A program made the translations under genes and the position numbers. From Bradyrhizobium sp. ISRA464 (GTDB taxonomy: Bacteria; Pseudomonadota; Alphaproteobacteria; Rhizobiales; Xanthobacteraceae): DNA of 64,000 bases. The first letter of the stretch is position 1; each line of letters starts with the position of its first letter. Of the stretch, positions 36,933-45,595 are shown one piece after another. Location of the stretch: NCBI RefSeq assembly GCF_029910095.1, contig NZ_CP094526.1, positions 6,758,001 through 6,822,000 on the forward strand, in the 5' to 3' direction. The notes under the pieces are model-generated. The model had not been told where the DNA came from. It worked only from the letters and a program-made list of their open reading frames with translations, and made no database searches.

Positions 36933-37598
36933 TTAACCTCCCCGCGTTGCGTAACTTAGGACTAATCCGTGCATGAGCCGCGACCAGCCGTCGATCGTAA
37001 CGAACAGAAAGAGCTTGAAAGGGACGGAGATCAGCGTTGGTGAAACCATCGACATTCCCATTGCCATCAAGATCGTCGTTACGATCAGGTCGATCGTGAT
37101 GAATGGAAGATAGAGAAGGAAGCCGATTTCAAAGGCGCGCTTGAGTTCCGATATCAGAAAGGACGGTATCAGAATCACAAAATCATCGGCCGTTGTGTTG
37201 CTGCGCATTTCCTCCGACCAGACATGTTCTGTCGACGAGAGGAAGAACGAACGCTGCTCCTCATTGGTGGACTTCTTGAGATGGGTGCGCAGCGGCTCGC
37301 TCCCTTCCTTGGCAGCGGTCACCCAATCATCGAACGTTTGATATCGAAGTTGCGGTTCGGTCAGACGATTGTAGGTCTGCTCAAATACTGGAGCGCCAAT
37401 GAAGACGGTAAGGATCAATGCAGCGCCATACAGAACGATGTTCGGGGGTATCGACTGTGTCCCGAGCGCGTTACGGACCAGGAAGAGAACAACGGAAACC
37501 TTGATGAAGGCGGTCGTTGTGACCACCGCGAACGCGAGCAGGCCAAGGCCGACCGTCACCGCGAGAAGCGCAACGATGCTTGGTTGAATGTCACTCAT
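36933..37598 (-). CDS. rhcR: RhcR, T3SS export apparatus protein (SctR/FliP family)
   Basis: 221 residues from the ATG at 37598 (MSDIQPSIVALLAVTVGLGL...). FliP/SctR features: N-terminal helices with TAFIKVSVVLFLVRNALGTQ, the VILIPSFLISELKRAFEIGF segment and FITIDLIVTTILMAMGMSMV. This start overlaps the end of rhcQ by 8 bp; the longer open frame to 37646 has no family match. Core of the export gate, acting with RhcS, RhcT and RhcV. Confidence 0.94.
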   Translation of the reverse strand: MSDIQPSIVALLAVTVGLGLLAFAVVTTTAFIKVSVVLFLVRNALGTQSIPPNIVLYGAALILTVFIGAPVFEQTYNRLTEPQLRYQTFDDWVTAAKEGSEPLRTHLKKSTNEEQRSFFLSSTEHVWSEEMRSNTTADDFVILIPSFLISELKRAFEIGFLLYLPFITIDLIVTTILMAMGMSMVSPTLISVPFKLFLFVTIDGWSRLMHGLVLSYATRGG

Positions 37599-38709
37599 TG
37601 ACCGCCAACCTGTCGCGTAACCTGACGGCCAGCTCCTCACCGACACGCACGATGTCGCCGCGGCCGATCAATCGACCGTTCGCAAGAATGTCGACCGGAC
37701 CATCAAGCGGTCGCCCGAGGTCGAACACATACCCTTCGTTGACGTTTCGCAACGTACCTAACGGTATAGGCCAGCGACCGCATTCGAACACAAGCGTGAT
37801 CTCAATATTGTCGATGTCGGCTTCCGATGGCGGAACCAGCTGCTGCGCTTGAGGTCGTGGCGTCATATGGGCACACTCTAGAGGATGGGGTGGCAGGCGG
37901 AACGGCCCCTGTAGGACCAGTCTGGCACCGGCCACCTGAGCCGGAGCCCATAGCTTGTCCGCATTGAGGATGACTATGTGCTGAGCGAAGGGAATGATGT
38001 CCGGCAGTAGCGCGTCGCCACCCTGTGCTTGACGAAGGAGTGCGATGCTCACACGAAGCGAGCCGATTTCTATCGCGACCGTGACAGGAAACTCCGGAGA
38101 AAGCTTAGGCATTTCCAGCGGCAGTTGGCCAAGCAGCTGGGCTAAGATCCCGAATGCAGGGGGAACCCGACGATCGAGAGGCGAGAACAGGAATAGGCGC
38201 GCCTTGTCAGTGAGCGGTCCGTAGGCAGTGTCGAATTCTAGATAAGGCCCTTCTGTCCGTGCTTCGTCGATGCGGACAAGTTGTAAATCTCGCGCGAACA
38301 AGGCCTCTAGTCGCGTGAGCCACGATTCAAGCGCAAGCTCGAGAAGGAGCGAACGGGTTGGGTCGGAAGGTAGAGTAAGGCCTTGCTGCACCGTCGAAAT
38401 CAGTGCCTCGGCAAGCCGACACGGCAAAGACAAGATCGCCATGTCGTCCCCGACGCGAACTACGCAGTCAAGCATCGAGACGGCCGATGGCTCTGCATGC
38501 CAGACAAGCCGGCTCATGCGCACGAACAGGGGATTGTCGCCAAGGCGGCTCTGAAGAACCACGCGCGGCGCGGCGACCTCATTGACCCACGAGACGACCT
38601 CGTGGGTCAGCGTTAGCGGTGGTTCGAATGGTAACGGTTCGCCCCGAGTATTTGCCGACCCCATTTGTATAGAACCGCGAGCTCGCGCCGAGATCAGTGA
38701 ATCAGCCAT
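37591..38709 (-). CDS. rhcQ: RhcQ, T3SS cytoplasmic sorting-platform protein (SctQ)
   Basis: 372 residues from the ATG at 38709, which overlaps the upstream stop as TAATG; a GTG at 38748 is a less likely start. The C-terminal ~75 residues are a SpoA/FliN-like domain (ITLVFECGRWPIPLGTLRNV, NEGYVFDLGRPLDGPVDILA, GRGDIVRVGEELAVRL). SctQ builds the sorting platform with NolU (SctK), RhcL and RhcN and selects substrates. Embedded in the minus-strand rhc operon. Confidence 0.92.
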   Translation of the reverse strand: MADSLISARARGSIQMGSANTRGEPLPFEPPLTLTHEVVSWVNEVAAPRVVLQSRLGDNPLFVRMSRLVWHAEPSAVSMLDCVVRVGDDMAILSLPCRLAEALISTVQQGLTLPSDPTRSLLLELALESWLTRLEALFARDLQLVRIDEARTEGPYLEFDTAYGPLTDKARLFLFSPLDRRVPPAFGILAQLLGQLPLEMPKLSPEFPVTVAIEIGSLRVSIALLRQAQGGDALLPDIIPFAQHIVILNADKLWAPAQVAGARLVLQGPFRLPPHPLECAHMTPRPQAQQLVPPSEADIDNIEITLVFECGRWPIPLGTLRNVNEGYVFDLGRPLDGPVDILANGRLIGRGDIVRVGEELAVRLRDRLAVNE

Positions 38710-39245
38710 TAGATCGAATCGCCGACCGCCCGCCCAGACGAGCCGCACTGATAGCGAAGCAAAACCTCATCGTCGGCCTCGATTTCGGCGGCGGACTCCA
38801 AACGAGCATTGGTTGTACTGTGAACATCAGATTCAATCTGTTCCCATTTACGGCGCGCTGCCAAACGCCTGGTCCACAGAGCCCGCGCGTCCGCCACTTC
38901 CGTCTCGGCCTGCTCTCGAGCGACGCAGGCCTCCTCAAGCGCCTGACGTGCCGATGCGATGCCGGCTGCGAGCCGTTCAATGACGAGATGGCGGCGACGA
39001 TCGAGTTCTGTGACGGACATCGCTTCGATGGATGACAGCTGCAGATAAAGTTCGGCTTCGACGCTTGCGCGATGTTTCTCGGCGCTTGCAAGCGTCTCGG
39101 AAGCTCGCTTCACCCTTTCATCGGCGATGCGGCGCTTGCCCTCCATGTTGGACAATTCCCGAAGCGCACTTCGCTCCCTCATGTCCTTCACGAGCCGCAA
39201 TTTTGCGGCTTCGACGAGATTCAGGCGGTCAGACGCGACATCCAC
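38709..39245 (-). CDS. SctO-like T3SS stalk protein (y4yJ type)
   Basis: 178-residue protein, almost entirely coiled coil (LNLVEAAKLRLVKDMRERSA, RASETLASAEKHRASVEAEL, RHLVIERLAAGIASARQALE). Its place between the ATPase rhcN and rhcQ, size and helical nature match the YscO/FliJ stalk that sits in the ATPase centre and couples it to RhcV; this is y4yJ in NGR234. Overlaps the end of rhcN by 25 bp and is coupled to rhcQ by TAATG. Confidence 0.87.
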   Translation of the reverse strand: MDVASDRLNLVEAAKLRLVKDMRERSALRELSNMEGKRRIADERVKRASETLASAEKHRASVEAELYLQLSSIEAMSVTELDRRRHLVIERLAAGIASARQALEEACVAREQAETEVADARALWTRRLAARRKWEQIESDVHSTTNARLESAAEIEADDEVLLRYQCGSSGRAVGDSI

Positions 39246-40576
39246 GTGACGGCCTCCTCAAAACTGGACGGTTCATGTTGGCCCTGGCGCAGGAATGCCC
39301 GCAGCTCCTCGATTGAGCCGATTGCCCGGTCCGTTAGCGGATCGCTACCCGGCTTGTACTCGCCTACCTTGATCAGGAACTCCGCCTCATTGTAGCGCGA
39401 GAGCAGATCGCGGAAGAGGGATGCCGCCCTGCGATGTGGCGCCGAGACGACCGCATCCATGACGCGACTTCGGCTCGACAACACGTCAATGGCGGGAAAA
39501 TGCTCTCGCGCCGCAAGCGCGCGCGACAGAATGATATGACCATCGAGAATACCGCGCGTCTCTTCGGCGATTGGATCGCCTGTACCGTCACCTTCGACAA
39601 GCACGGTATAGAAAGCCGTGATCGAGCCGCGCTCGCCCATACCGGCGCGCTCCAACAGACCGGGCAGTAGCGCAAATACCGAGGGAGGAAAGCCGCGTCT
39701 CGTGGGAGGTTCGCCCGCGGCAAGGCCGATTTCGCGCATCGCGCGGCTAAAGCGCGTCAATGAATCCATCATCAAAACGACGCGCAGTCCTTGATCACGA
39801 AAATACTCGGCGAGTGCCGTCGCCGTATGGGCGCATTGCGCGCGCTCCATCGGCGAACGGTCGGACGTCTCAACGACAACGATCGTGCGACCGAGCGCCT
39901 CTCCAATGTGACGCTCGATGAATTCACGTACCTCACGTCCACGCTCGCCTATTAGCGCGACCACCGTGACGTCGGCGGCAGCTCCCTTTACAATTTGCGA
40001 CATCAGCGTCGACTTGCCGCAACCGGCGTCTCCATAGATTCCGATTCGCTGGCCTTCCCCACACGTCAGAAGTCCATCCAGCACGCGGATGCCGAGCGGA
40101 AACGGCTGCTCGATACCGCGCCGCGTCATTGGATTGGGCGCCGCGCCGCGCAGCGGGCGAGTGTGCGCTGCCTTTACCGTGCCCTTGCCGTCGAGTGGCC
40201 GGCCAAAGCTATCGATCACGCGGCCGAGCAAATCGGGACCGACCGATACTTCCTGCATTCGCCCGGTCGGAACCACCTCCGCACGGCTAGATAAACCCAC
40301 CATGTCGCCGATTGGCGTGAGTAACACGCCGTCCGGAAGCAGCCCGATCACCTCGGCCTCAAGCGACCATCCCGTACCATGATCCTGCAACACGCAAATC
40401 TCTCCAACGCGAGCCCCTGGTAGCACGGCGTGAAGCAACGTGCCGATTGCCCGTTTGACTCGTCCGCGCACAGCACGCGTATCGATCTGCATTGCCGCAG
40501 ATCGCAAAGACGATAACGCAGCGTGGACGGATTTTTCTCCAGCTGCGTCGTGGTCGCTTGATCGCGACACGGTCAC
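39221..40576 (-). CDS. rhcN: RhcN, T3SS ATPase (SctN)
   Basis: 451-residue hexameric ATPase that unfolds substrates and strips chaperones. Walker A GDAGCGKSTLM, Walker B VVLMMDSLTRF, ERGREVREF and the F1-beta-like blocks AMREIGLAAGEPPTRRGFPP and LVEGDGTGDPIAEETRGILD are all present. It begins with GTG at 40576, whose GTGA overlaps the rhcL stop; a short ~25-residue extension precedes the conserved region. Confidence 0.96.
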   Translation of the reverse strand: MTVSRSSDHDAAGEKSVHAALSSLRSAAMQIDTRAVRGRVKRAIGTLLHAVLPGARVGEICVLQDHGTGWSLEAEVIGLLPDGVLLTPIGDMVGLSSRAEVVPTGRMQEVSVGPDLLGRVIDSFGRPLDGKGTVKAAHTRPLRGAAPNPMTRRGIEQPFPLGIRVLDGLLTCGEGQRIGIYGDAGCGKSTLMSQIVKGAAADVTVVALIGERGREVREFIERHIGEALGRTIVVVETSDRSPMERAQCAHTATALAEYFRDQGLRVVLMMDSLTRFSRAMREIGLAAGEPPTRRGFPPSVFALLPGLLERAGMGERGSITAFYTVLVEGDGTGDPIAEETRGILDGHIILSRALAAREHFPAIDVLSSRSRVMDAVVSAPHRRAASLFRDLLSRYNEAEFLIKVGEYKPGSDPLTDRAIGSIEELRAFLRQGQHEPSSFEEAVTWMSRLTA

Positions 40577-41196
40577 GGTTCACCCATCCGAGAAGACGAG
40601 CCAAGTTCGAGACGCAAAGTACGCAGCTGCGCGGCAAGCCCCACATCGACATTGCCAAACTCGGTCCACAAAACGCACTGGTCCGGCGTCAGCGCCGGAT
40701 CGGGATCAATTCTGATTTTGGGCCGTCCATCCGTTCCATCAAATGCTGCGAACTCACGGGTCAGTGCATCGGCATTCAATGGAGACACATGAAGACATAG
40801 TTCGGCACCGCCACAGCTTCGTTCGATGGCATGACGAACGGTCCTGATCAGCATCTCGCCCGGATCGAAGGAGCCTAGCAAATCGCTCAAGATCTCAAGG
40901 ACGAGCTGTGGTAACTCCCGTTCCAGAACGGCCTTTCGCCGCGCCAACTCAAAAGCTGCGCGGGCGACGATCCGCGCCATTTCGTCCGAGCCTGCCTTCA
41001 TGCCCTCGGCGTGGCCACGCATACGCTCGCGCTGATAGGCTTTGCTCGCCCAGCTGCGAACCTGCTGTAGATACCGCTCTGCCAGTGCGCGCGTCCGTAT
41101 TGCATCGTACCATATCCCGAGTTCAGCGGCCGGTATGAGTGGACCAAGCGGACGTATCTGGGGCGCTTCTGGCAACGCTGGGTCAGTGACAATCAT
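40573..41196 (-). CDS. nolV: RhcL/NolV, T3SS ATPase-regulating stator (SctL)
   Basis: 207-residue NolV protein (MIVTDPALPEAPQIRPLGPL...). SctL/FliH family: helical middle (SKAYQRERMRGHAEGMKAGS; RIVARAAFELARRKAVLERE) and a C-terminal V-ATPase-E-like domain that binds the RhcN N-terminus. Starts within the nolU stop (ATGA). Operon order nolB-nolT-nolU-nolV-rhcN is that of other rhizobia. Confidence 0.92.
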   Translation of the reverse strand: MIVTDPALPEAPQIRPLGPLIPAAELGIWYDAIRTRALAERYLQQVRSWASKAYQRERMRGHAEGMKAGSDEMARIVARAAFELARRKAVLERELPQLVLEILSDLLGSFDPGEMLIRTVRHAIERSCGGAELCLHVSPLNADALTREFAAFDGTDGRPKIRIDPDPALTPDQCVLWTEFGNVDVGLAAQLRTLRLELGSSSRMGEP

Positions 41197-41822
41197 GCCG
41201 CTGGTGTCTCCGTCGCCAGGTGCTGCATCACCAAAGACAGCAATTGGCTTGCGGCGATGTGGTGTTCGCTGGCAGGGGTCTCCGCGGAGGACCCTACAGG
41301 CAGGCGGAGAAGCACGCGGGCGCGGTCGAGCTGCGACGCATTTTCAAGCCAAGCGCCAAGACATGCATATCCATCATGTTCAATCTGGTGCGAAAGTCGC
41401 TCCGGATCGGCAATCGACATGGTTGCGATGGCGTTGGATAAGTGTCGGATACCGAAGGCATGTGCTTCCGTTCCGATATTTCCGATTAGAATCGTGAGAT
41501 CATGTTTTGACACCAGCTTGAGCACCGAACGTGCATGCCAGATGCTGCCAGCGAGCAACGCCACCCGACGCGGATCGTGCCCGGCTAGAACGTCTGTCCC
41601 CCAGTTACTTCCTTTCGAGACCAGTTCACTGCCTAACACCAATTCCGCGAATCTTTTCTGCAGCCTGTAAGAATTCTGCAACTTCAGCACTGTTGGAGCC
41701 GACAGCAGCGCATCAAGATGTGCGGCAAAACGGCTCGGATGGATCAAGACAGCAAGCTCGCGCAGGCGATCGGAATGCGGGTCGAGTGATTGATTTGGTT
41801 CGGCGGACGTCGATACCGACAC
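41193..41822 (-). CDS. nolU: NolU, T3SS sorting-platform accessory protein (SctK)
   Basis: 209 residues, matching rhizobial NolU by position and by blocks such as LRELAVLIHPSRFAAHLDAL, SYRLQKRFAELVLGSELVSK and GCAWLE-like GYACLGAWLENASQLDRARV. SctK proteins link RhcQ pods to the inner-membrane ring. 10 bp downstream of rhcJ. Confidence 0.9.
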   Translation of the reverse strand: MSVSTSAEPNQSLDPHSDRLRELAVLIHPSRFAAHLDALLSAPTVLKLQNSYRLQKRFAELVLGSELVSKGSNWGTDVLAGHDPRRVALLAGSIWHARSVLKLVSKHDLTILIGNIGTEAHAFGIRHLSNAIATMSIADPERLSHQIEHDGYACLGAWLENASQLDRARVLLRLPVGSSAETPASEHHIAASQLLSLVMQHLATETPAA

Positions 41823-41832
41823 TGCATTTTAC

Positions 41833-42702
41833 CTATCTCACGTCGGAGGTTAGCTTTTTGCCGACGGCTTGGACCACCGGTCTACTCGAAGCTCCACCGA
41901 GATTTGTCAGTTTGCGCAATGATTGACCGAGCTGGCGCGCACGTGTGCTCAGCAGCACGTAAGCCACAATGCCGAACGCTGCGCCCACGCCTCCGACACC
42001 GATGGCAAGCATGGAGGGCGCTGACAAGAACTTGGCCGGCTGGGCCGAAGTCGCGGCAGGCGCAGGCGACAGCTCATGCTGAGCCCGCTCGACTGGCACG
42101 AACACAACTGCGACCTTGTCGTAGGAGAGCCCTTCGATGCTGTTGGCCACGAGCATCTTGATTTGCGGCAGCAAAGCCGAGAGCTTCGCATCGGAGCTGT
42201 GACGAATGAAGACTGACGCCGAGGATGGTGTCGAATCCTGTCGCAGAAGATCATTCTTCGGCAGAACAACATGGACACGGGCGGAGAGCACCCCATCGAT
42301 ATCGTTGATCGTGCGCGACAATTCTTCGCTTAAGGCGTAGACGTAACGGGCACGTTCCTCAACCGGAGAGGCGACCAAGCCCGATCCCTTGAACACTTCA
42401 CCGAGATTCTTGTAAGGCTGCCTCGGCAAACCCTGCTCGTTCAGCATCTCGATCGAAAAGGCGAGCTGCTTTTCTTCGACTTGAATCGTGCTCGTCCCAT
42501 CCTTAGCGACAACACGGACAGCGTCGACGCCTTTGCTAAGGAGGATCGCCAGCATCTCGTTGGCTTCACGCTCCTGAACTTTAGTGTAGAGATCGGCCTT
42601 ACAACCGGCCAGCAAAAGCAGAAGCGGCAGCACGAGGAAAACATGAAACCAGCTTCCCGCCGGCACGTTGCGACCAACCTCTCTTTGCATCGAAACAGCC
42701 AT
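41833..42702 (-). CDS. rhcJ: RhcJ/NolT, T3SS inner-membrane ring lipoprotein (SctJ)
   Basis: 289-residue lipoprotein, YscJ/FliF family. Lipobox LLLAGC with Cys34; ring-building motifs DLYTKVQEREANEMLAILLS and YVYALSEELSRTINDIDGVL then SARVHVVLPKND; C-terminal membrane anchor MLAIGVGGVGAAFGIVAYVL. Forms the inner ring with the SctD protein encoded at 48659. Nine bp after nolB. Confidence 0.94.
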   Translation of the reverse strand: MAVSMQREVGRNVPAGSWFHVFLVLPLLLLLAGCKADLYTKVQEREANEMLAILLSKGVDAVRVVAKDGTSTIQVEEKQLAFSIEMLNEQGLPRQPYKNLGEVFKGSGLVASPVEERARYVYALSEELSRTINDIDGVLSARVHVVLPKNDLLRQDSTPSSASVFIRHSSDAKLSALLPQIKMLVANSIEGLSYDKVAVVFVPVERAQHELSPAPAATSAQPAKFLSAPSMLAIGVGGVGAAFGIVAYVLLSTRARQLGQSLRKLTNLGGASSRPVVQAVGKKLTSDVR

Positions 42703-42711
42703 CGAGGTCGC

Positions 42712-43218
42712 TCAGCCCGACGATAGCAGCTTGTTCAAGGATGAACTCACTGTGCCGGCACTCTTGGAGATAAGCGAAACCTGAATGACGCTGTTGTAAA
42801 CATCCCGCAAATTCGACAGCATCACTTCGAAATTATCCACGCCTTCCGGCTTTCCGATGGAATGAACCTGCATTTCGTGCGACCGCATGACGGGCTGCGC
42901 GGCCGGCCCAAGCTGGAGACTTTTCGCAGGAATAGGCTCGCCGCCGATCATCGAAGGGATTGCACCCGAGGGAAATGGTTTGCCCTGGTGCAAGACAGAT
43001 AGATTCTGAAGAATACGATCGCCGACTGGATTTGCCGGCGCGACGGCACGCTGAAGTTCCACGGCTTGTGGAGCCAAGGCGCCATCGGTCACGGAAGAGG
43101 CGACATCTTGATGCAAGGCGACCTGTGCAAGTTTCTGCTGAAACTCGGCCTGCGTCGGTGAACAGGCCCTGGAGAGGCACTCGACAAGGCCGGCGGAGAT
43201 CGGAGTGACGCCAAACAT
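42712..43218 (-). CDS. nolB: NolB/NopB, secreted T3SS pilus-associated protein
   Basis: 168 residues from the ATG at 43218 (MFGVTPISAGLVECLSRACS...), the usual NolB length (~164). The open frame reaches 43323 but that part runs through the tts box, so it cannot be the real start. NolB (= NopB) is secreted, associates with pili in Sinorhizobium, and is placed as inner-rod SctI by some authors; the helical C-terminus (SNLRDVYNSVIQVSLISKSA) suits that. First gene of the nolBTUV-rhcNOQRS operon. Confidence 0.88.
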   Translation of the reverse strand: MFGVTPISAGLVECLSRACSPTQAEFQQKLAQVALHQDVASSVTDGALAPQAVELQRAVAPANPVGDRILQNLSVLHQGKPFPSGAIPSMIGGEPIPAKSLQLGPAAQPVMRSHEMQVHSIGKPEGVDNFEVMLSNLRDVYNSVIQVSLISKSAGTVSSSLNKLLSSG

Positions 43219-43274
43219 GAAATCATAGCTCTCACGTGATGCGATTAGCCGCTTGTTTGATCGGCCCAGCACCC

Positions 43275-43302
43275 TAGCCAAGAGAGCTGACGAAAAGCTG
43301 AC
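43275..43302 (-). promoter_or_regulatory. tts box for the nolB-rhcU operon
   Basis: The minus strand reads GTCAGCTTTTCGTCAGCTCT then CTTGGC; AAAGCT is changed to TCAGCT but the rest fits. It lies 57-84 bp before nolB and probably drives the whole apparatus operon. Confidence 0.82.
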
Positions 43303-43456
43303 GAGCATCGCCAAGATCGTCATCTAAAGATCACGCTTGGTCTCCAGTTTGGGCGAAATTTTCGATTTCCAATTTTGGGCGAGTTTCGATGGCTGGTCTC
43401 AAGCGCAAATTCCAAGCACACCCACCCGAGCCACGAGGCTACACATCTTGAAGACC

Positions 43457-44113
43457 ATGCTATACGTTTGGGTTTTTATTTCGCTGGGTATCGTTAGGGC
43501 GCTCGGCGCTGACCTACCGCTGCCATCGACACCTTATAGCTATACGATCCTGGATCAGGACCTCGCTGCGGCGCTCCAGGAATTCAGCAACAACTTGAAT
43601 ATTCGGGTCAACGTCAGCGCCGAGGTGAAGGGGAGAATTCGGGGGCGGATGCCGGATCTCACTCCGAGAGCGTTTCTCGACCATTTGACCAACCTCTACA
43701 ATCTTCAGTGGTACTATGATGGATTGGTGCTGTACGTATCTGACGCGCGCGAGGCGCAAAGCCGCCTGCTCGACTTGAATCCGATCACTTTCGATGCATT
43801 CAGGGCGGCGCTCGATGCACTTAAGATCTCTGATGAGCGCTATATCCTGAAAGCTGTACCGGGAGATGGCCTCGTCCTCGCGTCTGGTCCACCTCGCTTT
43901 GTCGCGCTCGTGGACCAGACGCTCAAAGCCCTGGTAGCGGAGGCAGAGGCGCGGCGAAGCCCGATCGTCGAAAAGCCTTCGCACGAGACGGTTTTAATGC
44001 TGTTTCGCGGATCCTCAAGCGTGGTGGTTCGTGATGGACGACCAGAGGCCCCTATGTCGCCCACCGGGCCGCATCAAGGTGGCGTCGTCCACGCGCCGGG
44101 CCCAGATCACTGA
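43457..44113 (+). CDS. rhcC1: RhcC1/NolW, N-terminal part of the split T3SS secretin
   Basis: 218 residues from the ATG at 43457; signal peptide MLYVWVFISLGIVRALGADL. The rest is the secretin N0/N1 region: YTILDQDLAAALQEFSNNLN, then IRVNVSAEVKGRIRGRMPDL, FLDHLTNLYNLQWYYDGLVL and RYILKAVPGDGLVLASGPPR. The multimer-forming core is supplied by RhcC2 at 32046, 11 kb away. Divergent from nolB with the tts box between. No separate plus-strand tts box is obvious. Corresponds to nolW of the nolXWBTUV locus. Confidence 0.92.
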   Translation: MLYVWVFISLGIVRALGADLPLPSTPYSYTILDQDLAAALQEFSNNLNIRVNVSAEVKGRIRGRMPDLTPRAFLDHLTNLYNLQWYYDGLVLYVSDAREAQSRLLDLNPITFDAFRAALDALKISDERYILKAVPGDGLVLASGPPRFVALVDQTLKALVAEAEARRSPIVEKPSHETVLMLFRGSSSVVVRDGRPEAPMSPTGPHQGGVVHAPGPDH

Positions 44114-44152
44114 TGACAAGAGGTGGCCTACGAGAAAATTCAATGCCGCTTT

Positions 44153-44179
44153 GTCAGCTTTTCGAAAGCTGATCCTGCC
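44153..44179 (+). promoter_or_regulatory. tts box for the gene at 44350
   Basis: GTCAGCTTTTCGAAAGCTGA followed by TCCTGCC, an essentially perfect tts box, 170 bp upstream of the start codon. Confidence 0.88.
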
Positions 44180-44349
44180 AGCATGGGAGCCTGCACGAGC
44201 GCCGCGATAGACGTCGATATGACAGACGATCGAACCGGAAAGGCTGGCAGCATCATTCTTGACGGCAAGTTTAGTTTAGCTCCCCGCGCGCTGCTCCGAA
44301 CAACTCCTCCCAACCTCGAGCCGGTCTGTGATCTGAAAGGTGGAACAGG

Positions 44350-44973
44350 ATGGACTTTAACTCAATAAGCCGAACAGACGCGAGCCCGGAGCCAAATTCC
44401 TCATCGCGCCAATATCCGAGCGACTTTGAACACGAACTGTTAGCGCCGCATGAAGTCGCCGATGTCAGCCAGGACCTGATTTGGCGGGAGCTCGAGGCCG
44501 GATCTTCGCACGCCGAACCATCATCAGGCGCCGGCGTCCGCTCGAACTCCCAACAGCCGATTGCGCACTCCCTCGCGAGCGGCTGCGATCGCGGCAAGGA
44601 TCCAGTTTGGCAGGAGCTTGAACCCGGGCCAATGCGGGGCCGGCCGCCTCAAGCCGGACCATCGCAAGTCGAGCCGTCGTCACGCGCCGGTGATGCGCCG
44701 CCAGAACTCGGAGATTTTGTCCTGAGGGACGGACGTCGCGCCAAGGACTACTGGGTCTTCACTGGCCAAACCGCAACGCGATCCCAGATCGACATGCTAG
44801 GAAGTGGCCTTGTCATGCCGAGCAAGGCCTTGCCGATGACGACTTTCACTATCCTGGGTGTACCTCACACAGCCGAATGGCGAGAAGATGGGGTGATTCG
44901 TCTTAGACCATCACTGGACCCTGGCTTTTGGCCTCGAGAGTCGAGCGAAGGTCCGCCGGGCGGCCAAACGTAG
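44350..44973 (+). CDS. Putative short T3SS effector with the shared C-terminal module
   Basis: 207 residues beginning MDFNSISRTDASPEPNSSSR. The N-terminus carries SDFEHEL (Phe26) as in the other effector candidates. Two WRELE/WQELEPG-type short repeats (DLIWRELEAGSSHAEPSSGA; DPVWQELEPG) lie in the middle. The end, ATRSQIDMLGSGLVMPSKAL then TTFTILGVPHTAEWREDGVI, is a diverged copy of the DIRGERYTALLGP module of 5546 and 23519. With a tts box upstream and rhcC1/nopX on either side it is very likely secreted; function unknown. Confidence 0.72.
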   Translation: MDFNSISRTDASPEPNSSSRQYPSDFEHELLAPHEVADVSQDLIWRELEAGSSHAEPSSGAGVRSNSQQPIAHSLASGCDRGKDPVWQELEPGPMRGRPPQAGPSQVEPSSRAGDAPPELGDFVLRDGRRAKDYWVFTGQTATRSQIDMLGSGLVMPSKALPMTTFTILGVPHTAEWREDGVIRLRPSLDPGFWPRESSEGPPGGQT

Positions 44974-45377
44974 ATGATAAGGAATAAACGCTGAAGCATT
45001 TCAGCTTGGTCGCGCTCGAGGCCACCGTCGACCTCCGCTCAACATGCTCGACGATGGCAATAATATCGTGGAATTGCACCGGCAAACAGTATCTGGTCGC
45101 ATGACTTCGCCGCGGCAATGGAGCAGATGCAGATAGCCTTGTGGCGGAGACGCAGGCGTCGCAACGCGATTAAGTCCGGCATGGGATGTCGGCGGTCCGA
45201 GCTTGTCGCGCAAATCGCCGAACGCGACCATTACAGGATAGCACCCGCGAGTTCTTGATTCCGCCAATGTGCCGCGTCAGGACACGATCAAGCATGACGA
45301 GACTAAGGTACGTATTGTGCGCCATAGCCGTCGGCTACTTCTCTTTCATTGGCTCGTTGCGAATTCTTCTGAGAGCC
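44974..45377. other. Intergenic stretch before the nopX tts box
   Basis: No gene supported on either strand. Confidence 0.45.
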
Positions 45378-45404
45378 GTCAGCTTCTCGAAAGCTAATCC
45401 CACC
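45378..45404 (+). promoter_or_regulatory. tts box for nopX
   Basis: GTCAGCTTCTCGAAAGCTAA followed by TCCCACC, matching the consensus along its full length; 192 bp upstream of the nopX start. Confidence 0.9.
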
Positions 45405-45595
45405 TATCATAACAGCGTGAATAGCTAGACGGCGATGTGCCGATAGATTGTAGCGGAACCAAGCGCTCGGGACGTGCTGAGCAACCGCAAGGGCTCTTGG
45501 ACTCCGCCTATCGATCTTCTTGCTCGTTGTCCGGCGCGATTTCCCGCTGCGCCATCGACCGGCTTGTGGTGCAATCTCACATCAGAGGAAGTATA

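Noticed and set aside
43219..43323. Longer N-terminus for NolB
   Set aside because: The extension is translated tts-box DNA and would put the start upstream of the promoter element.
45437..45595. Longer N-terminus for NopX
   Set aside because: The additional residues have no NopX similarity and the ATG at 45596 has its own ribosome site.
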